From: Tissierella sp. Yu-01 | GTDB lineage: Bacteria > Bacillota > Clostridia > Tissierellales > Tissierellaceae | NCBI RefSeq assembly: GCF_029537395.1 | Contig: NZ_CP120677.1 | Coordinates: forward strand, 1,550,001 to 1,614,000 | Length of the DNA stretch: 64,000 nt | Direction of reading: 5' to 3' | Shown here: piece by piece, positions 36,231 through 45,816 of the stretch | Layout of the letters: each line of letters begins with the position of its first letter | Numbering within the stretch: position 1 is the first letter of the stretch | Position numbers and translations under genes: made by a program | The notes under the pieces: model-generated | What the model was told of the DNA's origin: nothing | Database searches by the model: none | Seen by the model: only the letters and a program-made list of their open reading frames with translations

Positions 36231-36518
36231 TCATAATTTACCAAGCAATTGTTCTATTTTCCCCATTCTAGTCCAAGGGGTGGAGCTTTGAGGAACCCTT
36301 TTAATACTCTTAATATTAATATCAGGTACTCCTACTCCCATACTAGCTGATACAGCTGCTGCGATAACAGCAATTAACTCTTCATCACTGTATGCTGATA
36401 TAGCTGCTGCAATAACAACGGCTAACTCTTCATCACTGTTATTAGAAGCACTATTTAATTTAGATTGCACTTCTTTCTCATCAGAATTAGACACTAACTT
36501 TTTCAAGAAATCAAACAT
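36231..36518 (-). CDS. Small delta/epsilon-like subunit (OadG/MmdD C-terminal type) with internal duplication
   Basis: 95 residues. SDEELAVVIAAAISAY and SDEELIAVIAAAVSAS (about residues 28-43 and 44-59) are tandem copies of the DEEL.AVIAAA motif seen once in delta/epsilon subunits of sodium-pump decarboxylases; the C-terminal IKSIKRVPQSSTPWTRMGKIEQL is the usual carboxyltransferase-binding end. There is no N-terminal membrane helix, unlike OadG/MmdD. It probably stabilises the complex or joins carrier to MmdA. It lies between mmdA and mmdC with 12- and 47-nt gaps. Confidence 0.75.
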   Translation of the reverse strand: MFDFLKKLVSNSDEKEVQSKLNSASNNSDEELAVVIAAAISAYSDEELIAVIAAAVSASMGVGVPDINIKSIKRVPQSSTPWTRMGKIEQLLGKL

Positions 36519-36530
36519 ATTAACACCCCG

Positions 36531-38072
36531 CTACACTGGCAAATTGCCATGTTTTTTACTTGGTCTGTTTTCTCTCTTTGTTTCGAGCATGTCAAATGCC
36601 GATATTAATCTAGGTCGAGTAATTCCTGGCACTATGACATCATCTACAAAACCTCTTTGAGCAGCAATATAAGGATTAGCAACAGTGTCTCTATATTCTT
36701 CGATTTTCTCTTTCCTTGTAGTTATAGGATCACTTGAATTCTTAATATCGTTCTTAAATATAATATTTGCAGCTCCATCTGGTCCCATAACAGCTATTTC
36801 TGCATTAGGCCAAGCATAGACTTGATCAGCGCCTAAATCCTTGGAACACATAGCTAAATAAGAACCACCATATGCCTTTCTTAGCACCAAAGTAACCTTT
36901 GGTACAGTAGCTTCACTATATGCATAAAGCATCTTAGCACCATGTCTTATAATTCCACCATACTCTTGATTTGTACCCGGTAAGAATCCTGGTACATCTA
37001 CTAGGTTTAATAAAGGAATATTAAATGCATCACATGTTCTTATAAATCTTCCTGCTTTATCTGATGCATTAATATCTAAGCATCCTGCTAAAATTTTTGG
37101 TTGATTCGCTATAACACCGGTTGATTTACCATTTAATCTTATAAATCCAGTAATAATATTTTTAGCATAGGCCGGTTGTACTTCAAAGAATGAGCCTGCA
37201 TCAGCTATAATATTGATTACTTCCTTCATATCATAAGGCTTATTTGGATTATCAGGTATTATTTCATTTAATCTTTCATCAACCCTGTTTATATCATCAT
37301 TTGACTCATAAACAGGAGCTTCTTCTAAGTTGTTCGAAGGTAAATATGATAATAATAATTTAATTCTTTCAATACATTCCTGTTCAGTATCATCTTTAAA
37401 GTGAGCCACGCCGCTAATGGAATTATGAGTAGTTGCTCCACCTAATTCTTCCTGTGTTACCTCTTCACCAGTAACTGATTTTATAACTTGCGGTCCAGTT
37501 ATAAACATCATACTTGTCTTTTCAACCATGAATATAAAATCTGTTAATGCTGGAGAATAAACCGCACCACCTGCACATGGACCCATAATAACAGAAATTT
37601 GAGGAATCACACCTGATGCTATGGTATTTCTATAGAATATCTTACCATAACCCGATAAAGCATCTACGCCCTCTTGAATTCTCGCACCACCTGAATCATT
37701 CATTCCTATTAAAGGCGCGCCCATTTTCAAAGCCATATCCTGTACTTTACAAATCTTTGCTGCATGCATTTCACCAAGAGATCCACCTACAACAGTAAAA
37801 TCTTGTGCGTAAACAAAAACTAATCTTCCATCTACTGTACCATAACCTGTAACTACTCCATCTGCTGGAGCTTCAAGTGTGGATGTTCCAAAGTTTGTTG
37901 ATCTATGTTTTACGAACTTATCTATTTCTATAAAACTGCCATCATCCAATAAAAGATTAATTCTTTCTCTAGCAGTTAATTTACCAGAAGCATGTTGCTT
38001 TTCAATTCTCTTTTCTCCTCCACCAAGCTCAATTTTGGAGCTTTCTTCTATGAGTTTTTCGATCTTGCTCAT
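36531..38072 (-). CDS. mmdA: Methylmalonyl-CoA decarboxylase/propionyl-CoA carboxyltransferase alpha subunit
   Basis: The ATG at 38072 follows AAGGAGGT, giving 513 residues; an upstream in-frame GTG is rejected. The crotonase-like double domain of carboxyltransferases is clear: [14 protein letters not shown] near the N-terminus, [24 protein letters not shown] (oxyanion holes) and [23 protein letters not shown], then GAANIIF in the second half. It moves CO2 between methylmalonyl-CoA and biotin on MmdC. It follows the epimerase gene by 26 nt, in the operon of the mutase. Confidence 0.93.
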   Translation of the reverse strand: MSKIEKLIEESSKIELGGGEKRIEKQHASGKLTARERINLLLDDGSFIEIDKFVKHRSTNFGTSTLEAPADGVVTGYGTVDGRLVFVYAQDFTVVGGSLGEMHAAKICKVQDMALKMGAPLIGMNDSGGARIQEGVDALSGYGKIFYRNTIASGVIPQISVIMGPCAGGAVYSPALTDFIFMVEKTSMMFITGPQVIKSVTGEEVTQEELGGATTHNSISGVAHFKDDTEQECIERIKLLLSYLPSNNLEEAPVYESNDDINRVDERLNEIIPDNPNKPYDMKEVINIIADAGSFFEVQPAYAKNIITGFIRLNGKSTGVIANQPKILAGCLDINASDKAGRFIRTCDAFNIPLLNLVDVPGFLPGTNQEYGGIIRHGAKMLYAYSEATVPKVTLVLRKAYGGSYLAMCSKDLGADQVYAWPNAEIAVMGPDGAANIIFKNDIKNSSDPITTRKEKIEEYRDTVANPYIAAQRGFVDDVIVPGITRPRLISAFDMLETKRENRPSKKHGNLPV

Positions 38073-38098
38073 ATATTGACCTCCTTGCACATTATAAA

Positions 38099-38500
38099 TT
38101 AGTCTCTCTGACAGATTTCAATTAAAACACCAAATGTAGACTTTGGATGTAAGAAAGCTATCTTGGCTCCGCCTGCACCCCTTCTAGGTTTCTCATCAAT
38201 TAATCTAATTCCTTTAGCTTTTAACTCTTCTAATGCCTTTTCTATATCATCAACTTTATAAGCTATATGTTGGATTCCCTCGCCCTTTTTCTCAATAAAT
38301 TTAGCAATAGGTCCATCTTCGCTTGTTGATTCTAATAATTCAATTTCAGTATCTCCAAGTGGTAAAAATGCCGTTTTGACTTTTTGTTCTTCAACTACTT
38401 CCTCTGCAACGCACTTAATGCCCAAAATATCCTCATAAAACTTTAAAGTTTCTTCAAGATTCTTTACAGCGATACCAATATGATCAACCTTGTTTACCAT
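38099..38500 (-). CDS. mce: Methylmalonyl-CoA epimerase
   Basis: 133 residues, of the vicinal-oxygen-chelate fold. [23 protein letters not shown] begins the first module (His7 as metal ligand); [18 protein letters not shown] gives the second metal-ligand histidine; [13 protein letters not shown] holds the final glutamate. It interconverts (2R)- and (2S)-methylmalonyl-CoA so that the mutase and decarboxylase can share the intermediate. It lies between the MeaB gene and mmdA. Confidence 0.95.
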   Translation of the reverse strand: MVNKVDHIGIAVKNLEETLKFYEDILGIKCVAEEVVEEQKVKTAFLPLGDTEIELLESTSEDGPIAKFIEKKGEGIQHIAYKVDDIEKALEELKAKGIRLIDEKPRRGAGGAKIAFLHPKSTFGVLIEICQRD

Positions 38501-38595
38501 ACTTAACCTCCCCTTTGTTTAATTAACTAATAACTAATAGTAAATAGATATCTGTTATGATATCAAATTCACTGTGGACTATTCACTATTAGCTA

Positions 38596-39549
38596 TTAAT
38601 CTATACCTTTCCTAATTAAGTCAATTATCCTATCCTTAGCAGTATAAGGATCTGTAATCCCCTTTGTAATTTCTTTAGATAAATTATCAAGTAAATCTTC
38701 TCCTACTGATTTATCTAATATTATTTCCATTAGTTCATATTCTACTAATTTTAATAATTGTAGCCTGTTATTTCTATTTCTTCTTTCTTCTAACTCATTA
38801 GACTCTTCAAGGTATTTTCTATGCTCTTCTAACTTTTCCACCAATTCATCTATGCCTTGATTTTTACTAGCTGAAACCTTCAACACTGGTGGTCTGTATT
38901 CCTTCTTTTCATTTAAATCCAAATTCATCTCAATCTCTAATTTAGTCTTATCTGCACCTTCCAAATCAGATTTATTGATTGCAAATACATCAGCTATCTC
39001 CATAATTCCCGCTTTTATGGCTTGTATATCATCTCCTGTATTAGGAATCATTATCATAAGTACAGTATCTGCCGTCTTTACTATGTCAATTTCAGATTGT
39101 CCCACACCAACGGTTTCTATAAAAATATAATCACATCCATATATGTCCAATACCTTAACTGCTCCCCAAGTAGCTCTAGACATCCCACCTAAGGAGCCTC
39201 TCGTACCCATGCTTCTAATAAAGACATTTTTGTCCAATGCTAAGTCATTCATTCTTATTCTATCACCAAGAATGGCCCCACCACTAAATGGACTAGTTGG
39301 GTCAATTGCTATGATTCCAATCTTCTTACCCTGTTTTCTTAACTCCTTGGCTATTTTGTCTGTTAATGTTGACTTTCCACTACCAGGGGCTCCTGTAATT
39401 CCTATTACATAAGCTCCACCAGTTCTATTATATAACTTTCTTACTAACGATATTGCATCTTTCTCATTATTTTCCAACATAGAGAGTAATCTAGCACAGG
39501 CTCTTTTATCACCCTCTAATAATTTATCCTCAATGTTCAATTGAAGCAC
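38596..39549 (-). CDS. meaB: Methylmalonyl-CoA mutase-associated GTPase MeaB (ArgK)
   Basis: 317 residues. G1 is GAPGSGKST (53-61), with the G3-like ETVGVGQSE and NKSD (G4) in order. MeaB protects and reloads the adenosylcobalamin mutase. Historical name ArgK is misleading. It lies 6 nt after the cobalamin-binding subunit gene. The 95-nt gap before mce contains an imperfect inverted repeat that overlaps this stop codon. Confidence 0.95.
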   Translation of the reverse strand: MLQLNIEDKLLEGDKRACARLLSMLENNEKDAISLVRKLYNRTGGAYVIGITGAPGSGKSTLTDKIAKELRKQGKKIGIIAIDPTSPFSGGAILGDRIRMNDLALDKNVFIRSMGTRGSLGGMSRATWGAVKVLDIYGCDYIFIETVGVGQSEIDIVKTADTVLMIMIPNTGDDIQAIKAGIMEIADVFAINKSDLEGADKTKLEIEMNLDLNEKKEYRPPVLKVSASKNQGIDELVEKLEEHRKYLEESNELEERRNRNNRLQLLKLVEYELMEIILDKSVGEDLLDNLSKEITKGITDPYTAKDRIIDLIRKGID

Positions 39550-39555
39550 CGCCTA

Positions 39556-39951
39556 TTATCTTTTTAAATGATTCTTAATATATTCAACTATATCCTTCGT
39601 AGATGATCCAGGAGTGAATATTGCTTCAATACCTGCTTCAACAAGTCCTGGTATATCATCGTCAGGGATTACTCCACCACCAACGATTAAGACATCATCT
39701 ACTCCTTCATTTCTTAACAGATTTACTACTTTCGGGAATAAATGGTTATGAGCGCCTGACAATATACTCATGGCAACAACATCTACGTCTTCTTGAACTG
39801 CAGCTGCAACTATTTGTTCTGGAGTTTGTCTTAACCCTGTATATATTACTTCCATACCAGCATCTCTTAAGGCTCTTGCAATTACCTTAGCTCCTCTGTC
39901 ATGACCGTCCAATCCAGGTTTAGCAACTAGTACTCTAATTGGTCTATCCAT
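39556..39951 (-). CDS. Methylmalonyl-CoA mutase, cobalamin-binding (C-terminal) subunit
   Basis: 131 residues, a stand-alone B12 domain. The DxHxxG motif is Asp15-x-His17-x-x-Gly20 in [11 protein letters not shown], where His17 is the lower cobalt ligand; [10 protein letters not shown] and [12 protein letters not shown] complete the Rossmann-like fold. It pairs with the 559-residue large subunit just upstream in transcription; split mutases of this type are common in archaea and Clostridia. Confidence 0.95.
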   Translation of the reverse strand: MDRPIRVLVAKPGLDGHDRGAKVIARALRDAGMEVIYTGLRQTPEQIVAAAVQEDVDVVAMSILSGAHNHLFPKVVNLLRNEGVDDVLIVGGGVIPDDDIPGLVEAGIEAIFTPGSSTKDIVEYIKNHLKR

Positions 39952-39969
39952 TTTAATTCCTCCTAAATT

Positions 39970-41649
39970 CTATAATATTACAGATTGTTCATATTCACCA
40001 AATACTTCTCTTAATACATTGCAGATTTCTCCCAATGTTGCATAAGACTTAACAGCATCTAGAATATATGGCATTAAGTTTTCATCTGTTGCTGCTTTTT
40101 CTTTCAAAGTACTCAATGTTCTATTTACACACTCGTTATTTCTATCAGCTCTTAACTTTATTAATTTTTCTCTTTGAGACAATTCAACAGCAGGGTCTAC
40201 CTTTAATAAATCCTTCTTGCCTTCTTCTTCAACAACGAATTTATTAACACCAACTACTACTCGCTTACCTTCTTCAACTAGCATTTGATGTTGATAGGCT
40301 GAGTTTTGAATCTCTTTTTGTATATATCCATTAGCGATTGCCTTTGGAGCACCGCCAAGTGCATCAATAGTATCAATATACTTAGTAGCTTCATCTTCAA
40401 TTTTTTTAGTCAAGCTCTCAATATAATAGGAACCGGCTAATGGATCTATGGTTTCAGTCACACCAGACTCATGGGCTACTATTTGTTGGGTTCTTAAAGC
40501 TATTCTTACTGAATCTTCAGTAGGTAATGCTAATGCTTCATCTCTGGAATTAGTGTGTAGACTTTGGGTTCCACCTAATACAGCCGCTAAAGTCTGAATA
40601 GCAACTCTTATAATATTATTATCTGGTTGTTGAGCTGTTAATGTTGAACCTGCAGTCTGAGTGTGGAATTTAAGAGCCATAGACTTAGGATTCTTTGCTT
40701 TGAATCTATCTTTCATTATCTTAGCCCATAATACTCTGGCTGCTCTAAATTTAGCGACTTCCTCAAGTAAATCATTATGTGCATTAAAGAAAAACGATAA
40801 TCTAGGTGCAAAATCATCAACATCTAAGCCAGCTTTAATCGCGGCTTCTACATAAGCAATCCCGTCTGCAATTGTAAATGCAACTTCCTGAGCTGCAGTT
40901 GATCCAGCTTCTCTAATGTGATATCCACTAATACTAATTGTATTCCATTTAGGGACTTCTTTTGAACAGTACTCAAAGATATTTGTGATAAGTCTCATAG
41001 AAGGTTCTGGTGGAAAAATATAAGTTCCTCTTGCAATATACTCTTTTAAAATATCATTTTGAATTGTACCATTTAATTTATCAGGAGTTACTCCCTGCTT
41101 TTCAGCCACTGCAATATACATAGCTAATAAAACACTTGCAGGTGCATTGATAGTCATGGAGGTACTTACTTTATCTAGAGGAATGCCATCAAATAAAATT
41201 TCCATATCTTTTAAGGAGTCTATAGCAACACCTACTTTACCCACTTCACCCTCGGATAGCGGGTCATCTGAGTTATAACCAATTTGAGTAGGTAAGTCAA
41301 ATGCAATTGATAAACCTGTTTGTCCTTGCTCCAATAAATATTTATATCTTTCGTTGGATTCTTCCGCATTACCAAATCCGGCATATTGTCTCATTGTCCA
41401 TAGTCTTCCTCTATACATAGTTGGTTGAACACCTCTAGTATAAGGGTATTGTCCTGGATAACCTAATTCATCATTATAGTTTATATTAGCTATATCTAAA
41501 GGAGTGTACAGCCTTTTTACTTCAGCACCTGAGCCAGTTGTAAATTCATCTTTTCTTTCTGGGAACTTGTTGATTGTTTTTTCAACTTTATTTTTCTCCC
41601 ATGAATTAAAGGCCTCATTTAATTCATCAAGTTTCTTATCATCTAACAT
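39970..41649 (-). CDS. Methylmalonyl-CoA mutase, large (catalytic) subunit
   Basis: 559 residues, the TIM-barrel half without the B12 domain. [30 protein letters not shown] is the CoA-substrate entry, followed by [31 protein letters not shown], and [26 protein letters not shown]. With the small subunit it isomerises succinyl-CoA and methylmalonyl-CoA. It is the first gene of the cluster, 18 nt before the small subunit. The fit to mutase rather than isobutyryl-CoA mutase rests on the neighbouring epimerase, MeaB and mmdA genes. Confidence 0.95.
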   Translation of the reverse strand: MLDDKKLDELNEAFNSWEKNKVEKTINKFPERKDEFTTGSGAEVKRLYTPLDIANINYNDELGYPGQYPYTRGVQPTMYRGRLWTMRQYAGFGNAEESNERYKYLLEQGQTGLSIAFDLPTQIGYNSDDPLSEGEVGKVGVAIDSLKDMEILFDGIPLDKVSTSMTINAPASVLLAMYIAVAEKQGVTPDKLNGTIQNDILKEYIARGTYIFPPEPSMRLITNIFEYCSKEVPKWNTISISGYHIREAGSTAAQEVAFTIADGIAYVEAAIKAGLDVDDFAPRLSFFFNAHNDLLEEVAKFRAARVLWAKIMKDRFKAKNPKSMALKFHTQTAGSTLTAQQPDNNIIRVAIQTLAAVLGGTQSLHTNSRDEALALPTEDSVRIALRTQQIVAHESGVTETIDPLAGSYYIESLTKKIEDEATKYIDTIDALGGAPKAIANGYIQKEIQNSAYQHQMLVEEGKRVVVGVNKFVVEEEGKKDLLKVDPAVELSQREKLIKLRADRNNECVNRTLSTLKEKAATDENLMPYILDAVKSYATLGEICNVLREVFGEYEQSVIL

Positions 41650-41762
41650 TGTTTAACCTCCTTAAAATATTATCCATTACTAAATCTATTATATTAGAAT
41701 TCATTGTCATATTGCAACATAGTTTCATAATAATCCCTTATTTTCAATTATTAAGCGTATTA

Positions 41763-41789
41763 AAAAAAGGTAGGTTCCCCTACCTTTTT
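41763..41789 (-). terminator. Terminator of ftsH
   Basis: AAAAGGTAGG-GGAA-CCTACCTTTT followed on the minus strand by TTT; overlaps the ftsH end. Confidence 0.9.
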
Positions 41790-43605
41790 ATTCTTCCCCT
41801 AAGAATATCTTTTCAAACTCTTTAGCATCTATAGTTTCTTTTTCAAGAAGAGATTGAGCTATTCTTTCAAGTATATCCATATTATCACTAATTAGCTTTT
41901 CTGCTCTTTGATATGCTACATCAATAAGCTTTCTCATTTCACTATCAATGGCAGCAGCAACTTCCTCAGAGTAATTTCTGGTTCTTCCAAAATCTCTTCC
42001 TACGAATACTTCTTCTTCATCTGTGCCATAGGTCATTGGTCCTAGCTTTTCATTCATACCGTAATGAGTAACCATCGACCTTGCTATTTTAGTAGCCCTT
42101 TCAATATCATTTTGTGCTCCTGTACTTATATCATCAAGAACTAAAGCTTCAGCAACTCTTCCACCTAATAAGGTTACAAGTCTATCTTCCATTTGTTTCT
42201 TTGTTATAAAGCTTCTATCCTCTTCTGGTATATAAGCGGTAAAACCACCAGCCATACCTCTTGGAATGATCGTTACCATATGAACTGGATCAGTTCCTGG
42301 GATCAATCTAGAAGTTAAGGCGTGACCTGCTTCATGATATGCCGTAAGTCTTTTTTCCTTTTCACTTACAACTTTGCTCTTCTTCTCCGGACCAGCCATT
42401 ACCTTGATTGATGCCTCTTCAATTAAACTCATTGGAATATTCTTCAAGTTTTGTCTTGCAGTTAATAGAGCAGCTTCATTCACCAGATTCTCTAAATCGG
42501 CTGGAGTAAATCCTGGTGTTCTTTTTGCTACTACTTTCAAGTCAACATCTTCCTCCAACGGCTTATTCTTTGTATGAACATGTAATATGGCTTCTCTACC
42601 TTTAATATCTGGCAATCCAACATAAATTGTTCTATCAAATCTACCTGGTCTCAATAATGCTGGGTCTAAAATGTCAGCTCTATTTGTAGCAGCCATAACA
42701 ATTATCCCTTCATTAGTTGCAAATCCATCCATCTCAACTAACAATTGATTTAGAGTCTGTTCTCTTTCATCATGACCTCCGCCAAGACCTGCGCCTCTTC
42801 TTCTACCTACAGCATCAATTTCATCTATAAATATAATACAAGGTGCGTTTTTCTTAGCTTGTTCGAATAAATCTCTAACACGGCTAGCTCCAACTCCCAC
42901 AAACATCTCCACAAAGTCAGAACCTGATATTGTAAAAAATGGTACTCCAGCCTCACCTGCAACAGCTCTACTTAAGTATGTTTTCCCTGTTCCAGGAGGT
43001 CCTACTAATAATACTCCCGTAGGTATTCTTGCACCTATTTCTATATATTTCTTAGGATTCTTTAAAAAGTCAACTATCTCTCTTAACTCTTCTTTTTCTT
43101 CCTCTAAGCCGGCAACTTCAGTAAAGGTGACCCTCTTACTATCTTCTTCCTTATGCATTCTAGCCCTACTCTTACCAAAGGACATTACCTTTCCGCCACC
43201 GCCACCTTGGGATTGTTGCATAAATACAAACCAAAATACTCCGAAAACTAGCAATATCATTAAAGTTGGTAAGAACTGAATATACCATGGATCTTTTGGT
43301 GGATTTACAGCACCATAAGAAATAGCTCCTGATTCTACTAGGGATTCAAGATTTTCAATGTAAAATCTTTCTATTATTTGTTCAGGGAAAACAGTAGTAA
43401 ATTGAGTTCCATCTTTCAATTTTCCCTGTAGTACATTTTCAACCATTATTATACTTTCAATATTATCATTCTCGATATTACTTACTAATTCAGAGACATC
43501 CATTTCACTTACTGTTTCAACATCAGTACCAAATAGACTAACACCAAACATTATCAAAATAACAATTAGTAAGTATACACTCATTCCTTTGAAAAAACGT
43601 TTCAA
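41788..43605 (-). CDS. ftsH: ATP-dependent membrane metalloprotease FtsH
   Basis: 605 residues, normal. TM1 (about 8-27), an extracellular segment, TM2 (about 108-130), then the AAA+ domain with GPPGTGKT (202-209), Walker B IIFIDEID, the second-region arginine-rich RPGRFD, and the zinc site HEAGH. It degrades short-lived membrane and cytosolic proteins. A GGGGG stretch follows TM2. It is the last gene of the tilS-hpt-ftsH group, ended by a strong terminator. Confidence 0.97.
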   Translation of the reverse strand: MKRFFKGMSVYLLIVILIMFGVSLFGTDVETVSEMDVSELVSNIENDNIESIIMVENVLQGKLKDGTQFTTVFPEQIIERFYIENLESLVESGAISYGAVNPPKDPWYIQFLPTLMILLVFGVFWFVFMQQSQGGGGGKVMSFGKSRARMHKEEDSKRVTFTEVAGLEEEKEELREIVDFLKNPKKYIEIGARIPTGVLLVGPPGTGKTYLSRAVAGEAGVPFFTISGSDFVEMFVGVGASRVRDLFEQAKKNAPCIIFIDEIDAVGRRRGAGLGGGHDEREQTLNQLLVEMDGFATNEGIIVMAATNRADILDPALLRPGRFDRTIYVGLPDIKGREAILHVHTKNKPLEEDVDLKVVAKRTPGFTPADLENLVNEAALLTARQNLKNIPMSLIEEASIKVMAGPEKKSKVVSEKEKRLTAYHEAGHALTSRLIPGTDPVHMVTIIPRGMAGGFTAYIPEEDRSFITKKQMEDRLVTLLGGRVAEALVLDDISTGAQNDIERATKIARSMVTHYGMNEKLGPMTYGTDEEEVFVGRDFGRTRNYSEEVAAAIDSEMRKLIDVAYQRAEKLISDNMDILERIAQSLLEKETIDAKEFEKIFLGEE

Positions 43606-43677
43606 TACAAATCCTCCCTCCTTTTTGAAGATAAAACATTAGAACATTATACCATAATATATGATACTTATCAATTA

Positions 43678-44217
43678 TTAACCGTTGTATACTTCTTCTT
43701 TTAATGCTCCTACATAGGGAAGATTTCTATATTGCTCTGCATAATCTAGCCCATATCCAACTACAAATTCATCTGGGATTTCAAAGCCTAAATAATCGAT
43801 GTTCACTCCTACAGTTCTTCTATCTGGCTTATCTAATAGCGTACAAATCTTAACACTATTTGCTCCTCTCTTCTTAAGTAACTCTGTTAAATAATTTAGA
43901 GTTAAGCCAGTATCTATAATATCCTCAACTATTAATAAGTCCTTACCTTCTACAGAAAAATCCAAATCCTTTATAATTCTAACTTCACCAGTTGATATTG
44001 AAGATTTACCATAACTAGATACAGCCATGAAATCTATAGTAATAGGAAGACCTATATTCTTTACCAGTTCAGACATAAAGATTACTGCTCCCTTTAATAT
44101 TCCTATTACAACTAAATCCTTATCCTTATAATCTTTTGTGATCTCATTTCCTAACTCTTTAATTCTTTTTTGCAATTCTTCTTCACTTAATAGCACTTCT
44201 TTAATAAAGCTCTCCAA
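43678..44217 (-). CDS. hpt: Hypoxanthine-guanine phosphoribosyltransferase
   Basis: 179 residues. The PRPP-binding VEDIIDTG is at 97-104; LKGAVIFMSEL near 41 is the pyrophosphate loop, and GFEIPDEFVVGYGLDYAEQYRNLPYVG the C-terminal purine site. It salvages hypoxanthine and guanine. It is between tilS (12-nt gap) and ftsH, the same order as in other Bacilli and Clostridia. Confidence 0.96.
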   Translation of the reverse strand: MESFIKEVLLSEEELQKRIKELGNEITKDYKDKDLVVIGILKGAVIFMSELVKNIGLPITIDFMAVSSYGKSSISTGEVRIIKDLDFSVEGKDLLIVEDIIDTGLTLNYLTELLKKRGANSVKICTLLDKPDRRTVGVNIDYLGFEIPDEFVVGYGLDYAEQYRNLPYVGALKEEVYNG

Positions 44218-44229
44218 ATATTACGCCCC

Positions 44230-45606
44230 CTAAATCTTTTTGTAATGTACAACTAAAAACTTTTTAGTTTCTTTTGTAATCTTGTATAGATCATTTGTAG
44301 CATAACCCATGATCCACATAATGTTTTCATCATCTATTAATAATGGAATCTCATCCCTTAAATCCTTCGGAACTTTTTTATCAATAAAATAATCTTTTAA
44401 TTTTTTAGTTCCCTTCATACCATAAGGAATAAATTTATCTCCATCTTTTCTATTTCTAATTTTCAATTTACCTATTATTTTATCATAATCAAATACTCTT
44501 ATATTTTTATCCTTATTTACTTTAAAATCATTTGAATAAACTGATAAATTTATTGATACCCCAATATCACTAAATTTATTTTCACCCAACTCCAATATGT
44601 ATTCAATATCCTTTTTTTTATTTATAGTAGCCTTTTCGATGATAAAATCAAGATAACTCACCTTGCCAATTATATTATTTGGTAGATTTAGCTGTTTGCC
44701 TGTTTCATTTATATTAAACAACTCAACTAATGAAGTTACATGCTGTTCACTAATTCCTTGTAAGCTTCCTAGGATATTATCTATGCATTTTCTAATTACT
44801 CTAAGCTTCATACTCAGGCTTTCCCTGTTAAAAAGCTCTCCATCTAGAATTATACTATTTTTAGATTGATATTTCACTAGTAAATTATATTTTTCCTCAG
44901 TTATATACCCAAGATATTGGCTATCAATCTTAGAACTACGTGATAATCTCCATAATACATCTACTATATTGGGATTAAAATTTTCTTGTATATAGGGCAA
45001 TAACTCAAGTCTTACCTTGTTTCTACTGTAAATTGGCAATAGATTAGTCTTATCTAAAACCGATTCTATACAATTTTCTAATATGTAATCTTCTATTTTT
45101 TCTCTAGAAACATTTAAAAGTGGTCTGATAATGTCACCATGTATAAAGTCCATTCCCTTCAAACCGTCAATACCAGTTCCCCTCATTATTCTAAAAAGTA
45201 GGGTCTCTGCCTGGTCATTCTTATTGTGGGCAACAGCAATCTTTCCTCCACCATTATCTCTTAAAATCTTTCTAAAATATCCATATCTTAATTCTCTTCC
45301 AGCCTCTTCAGAAGTAATCCCCTTTTCCTTAGCATAACCATCCATATCAACATTGATTGAATAAAAAGGCAGCTTTAATTCATTAGCCTTATTTTTTACA
45401 AATTCCTGATCAGCATCTGCTTCATCCCCTCTAACACCATGATTTACATGAGCAACAAAGATATTGAACTTAAATTCATCTTTAAGCTCAATTAATGAAT
45501 AAAGTAACGCCATAGAATCAGGACCTCCAGATACACCTATAACTATATTTTCATCTTTTTCAATTAAGTTATTCAGGATAATGTTATCTCTTACAATTTT
45601 TATCAT
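44230..45606 (-). CDS. tilS: tRNA(Ile)-lysidine synthetase
   Basis: 458 residues. The PP-loop SGGPDS is at 26-31, with VAHVNHGVRGDEADADQEFV and AVAHNKNDQAETLLFRIMRGTG after it; the C-terminal TilS domain has RNRKDGDKFIPYGMKGTKKLKDYFIDKKVP. It modifies the CAU anticodon of minor tRNA-Ile to read AUA. Its own start follows a REP-like spacer, not a close spoIIE fusion. Function is certain; the matching tRNA is not in the window. Confidence 0.96.
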   Translation of the reverse strand: MIKIVRDNIILNNLIEKDENIVIGVSGGPDSMALLYSLIELKDEFKFNIFVAHVNHGVRGDEADADQEFVKNKANELKLPFYSINVDMDGYAKEKGITSEEAGRELRYGYFRKILRDNGGGKIAVAHNKNDQAETLLFRIMRGTGIDGLKGMDFIHGDIIRPLLNVSREKIEDYILENCIESVLDKTNLLPIYSRNKVRLELLPYIQENFNPNIVDVLWRLSRSSKIDSQYLGYITEEKYNLLVKYQSKNSIILDGELFNRESLSMKLRVIRKCIDNILGSLQGISEQHVTSLVELFNINETGKQLNLPNNIIGKVSYLDFIIEKATINKKKDIEYILELGENKFSDIGVSINLSVYSNDFKVNKDKNIRVFDYDKIIGKLKIRNRKDGDKFIPYGMKGTKKLKDYFIDKKVPKDLRDEIPLLIDDENIMWIMGYATNDLYKITKETKKFLVVHYKKI

Positions 45607-45650
45607 AATCTCACCTATAAACTAATATACCCTATTGAAACATAATTCAC

Positions 45651-45806
45651 AATTGTCAATTCATACCCTTCCAATGAAATATATCAAAATCGAAGTCTCA
45701 CTCGACTTTCGCTCGGGATGACAAATGCTATATCAGTAATCAAACCCGAGATTCTTCGTCAGCATTTATTATACTACTTACGAAGGGCCTCGGGTTTAAT
45801 TAGCCG
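45651..45806 (-). repeat. REP-like composite element between spoIIE and tilS
   Basis: The minus strand carries AAACCCGAG...CTCGGGTTT arms (45742-45750 and 45789-45797) with inner CTTCGT/ACGAAG, then TTGTCATCCCGAGCGAAAGT and GTGAGACTTCGATTTTGATA, and an ATTTCATTGGAAGGGTATGA tail shared with repeat copies R1 and R2. The large hairpin may also end spoIIE transcripts. Confidence 0.6.
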
Positions 45807-45816
45807 TGTGAATTGT

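Noticed and set aside
38073-38090. GTG start for mmdA
   Set aside because: The ATG at 38072 sits 7 nt behind AAGGAGGT; the GTG is inside that upstream context.
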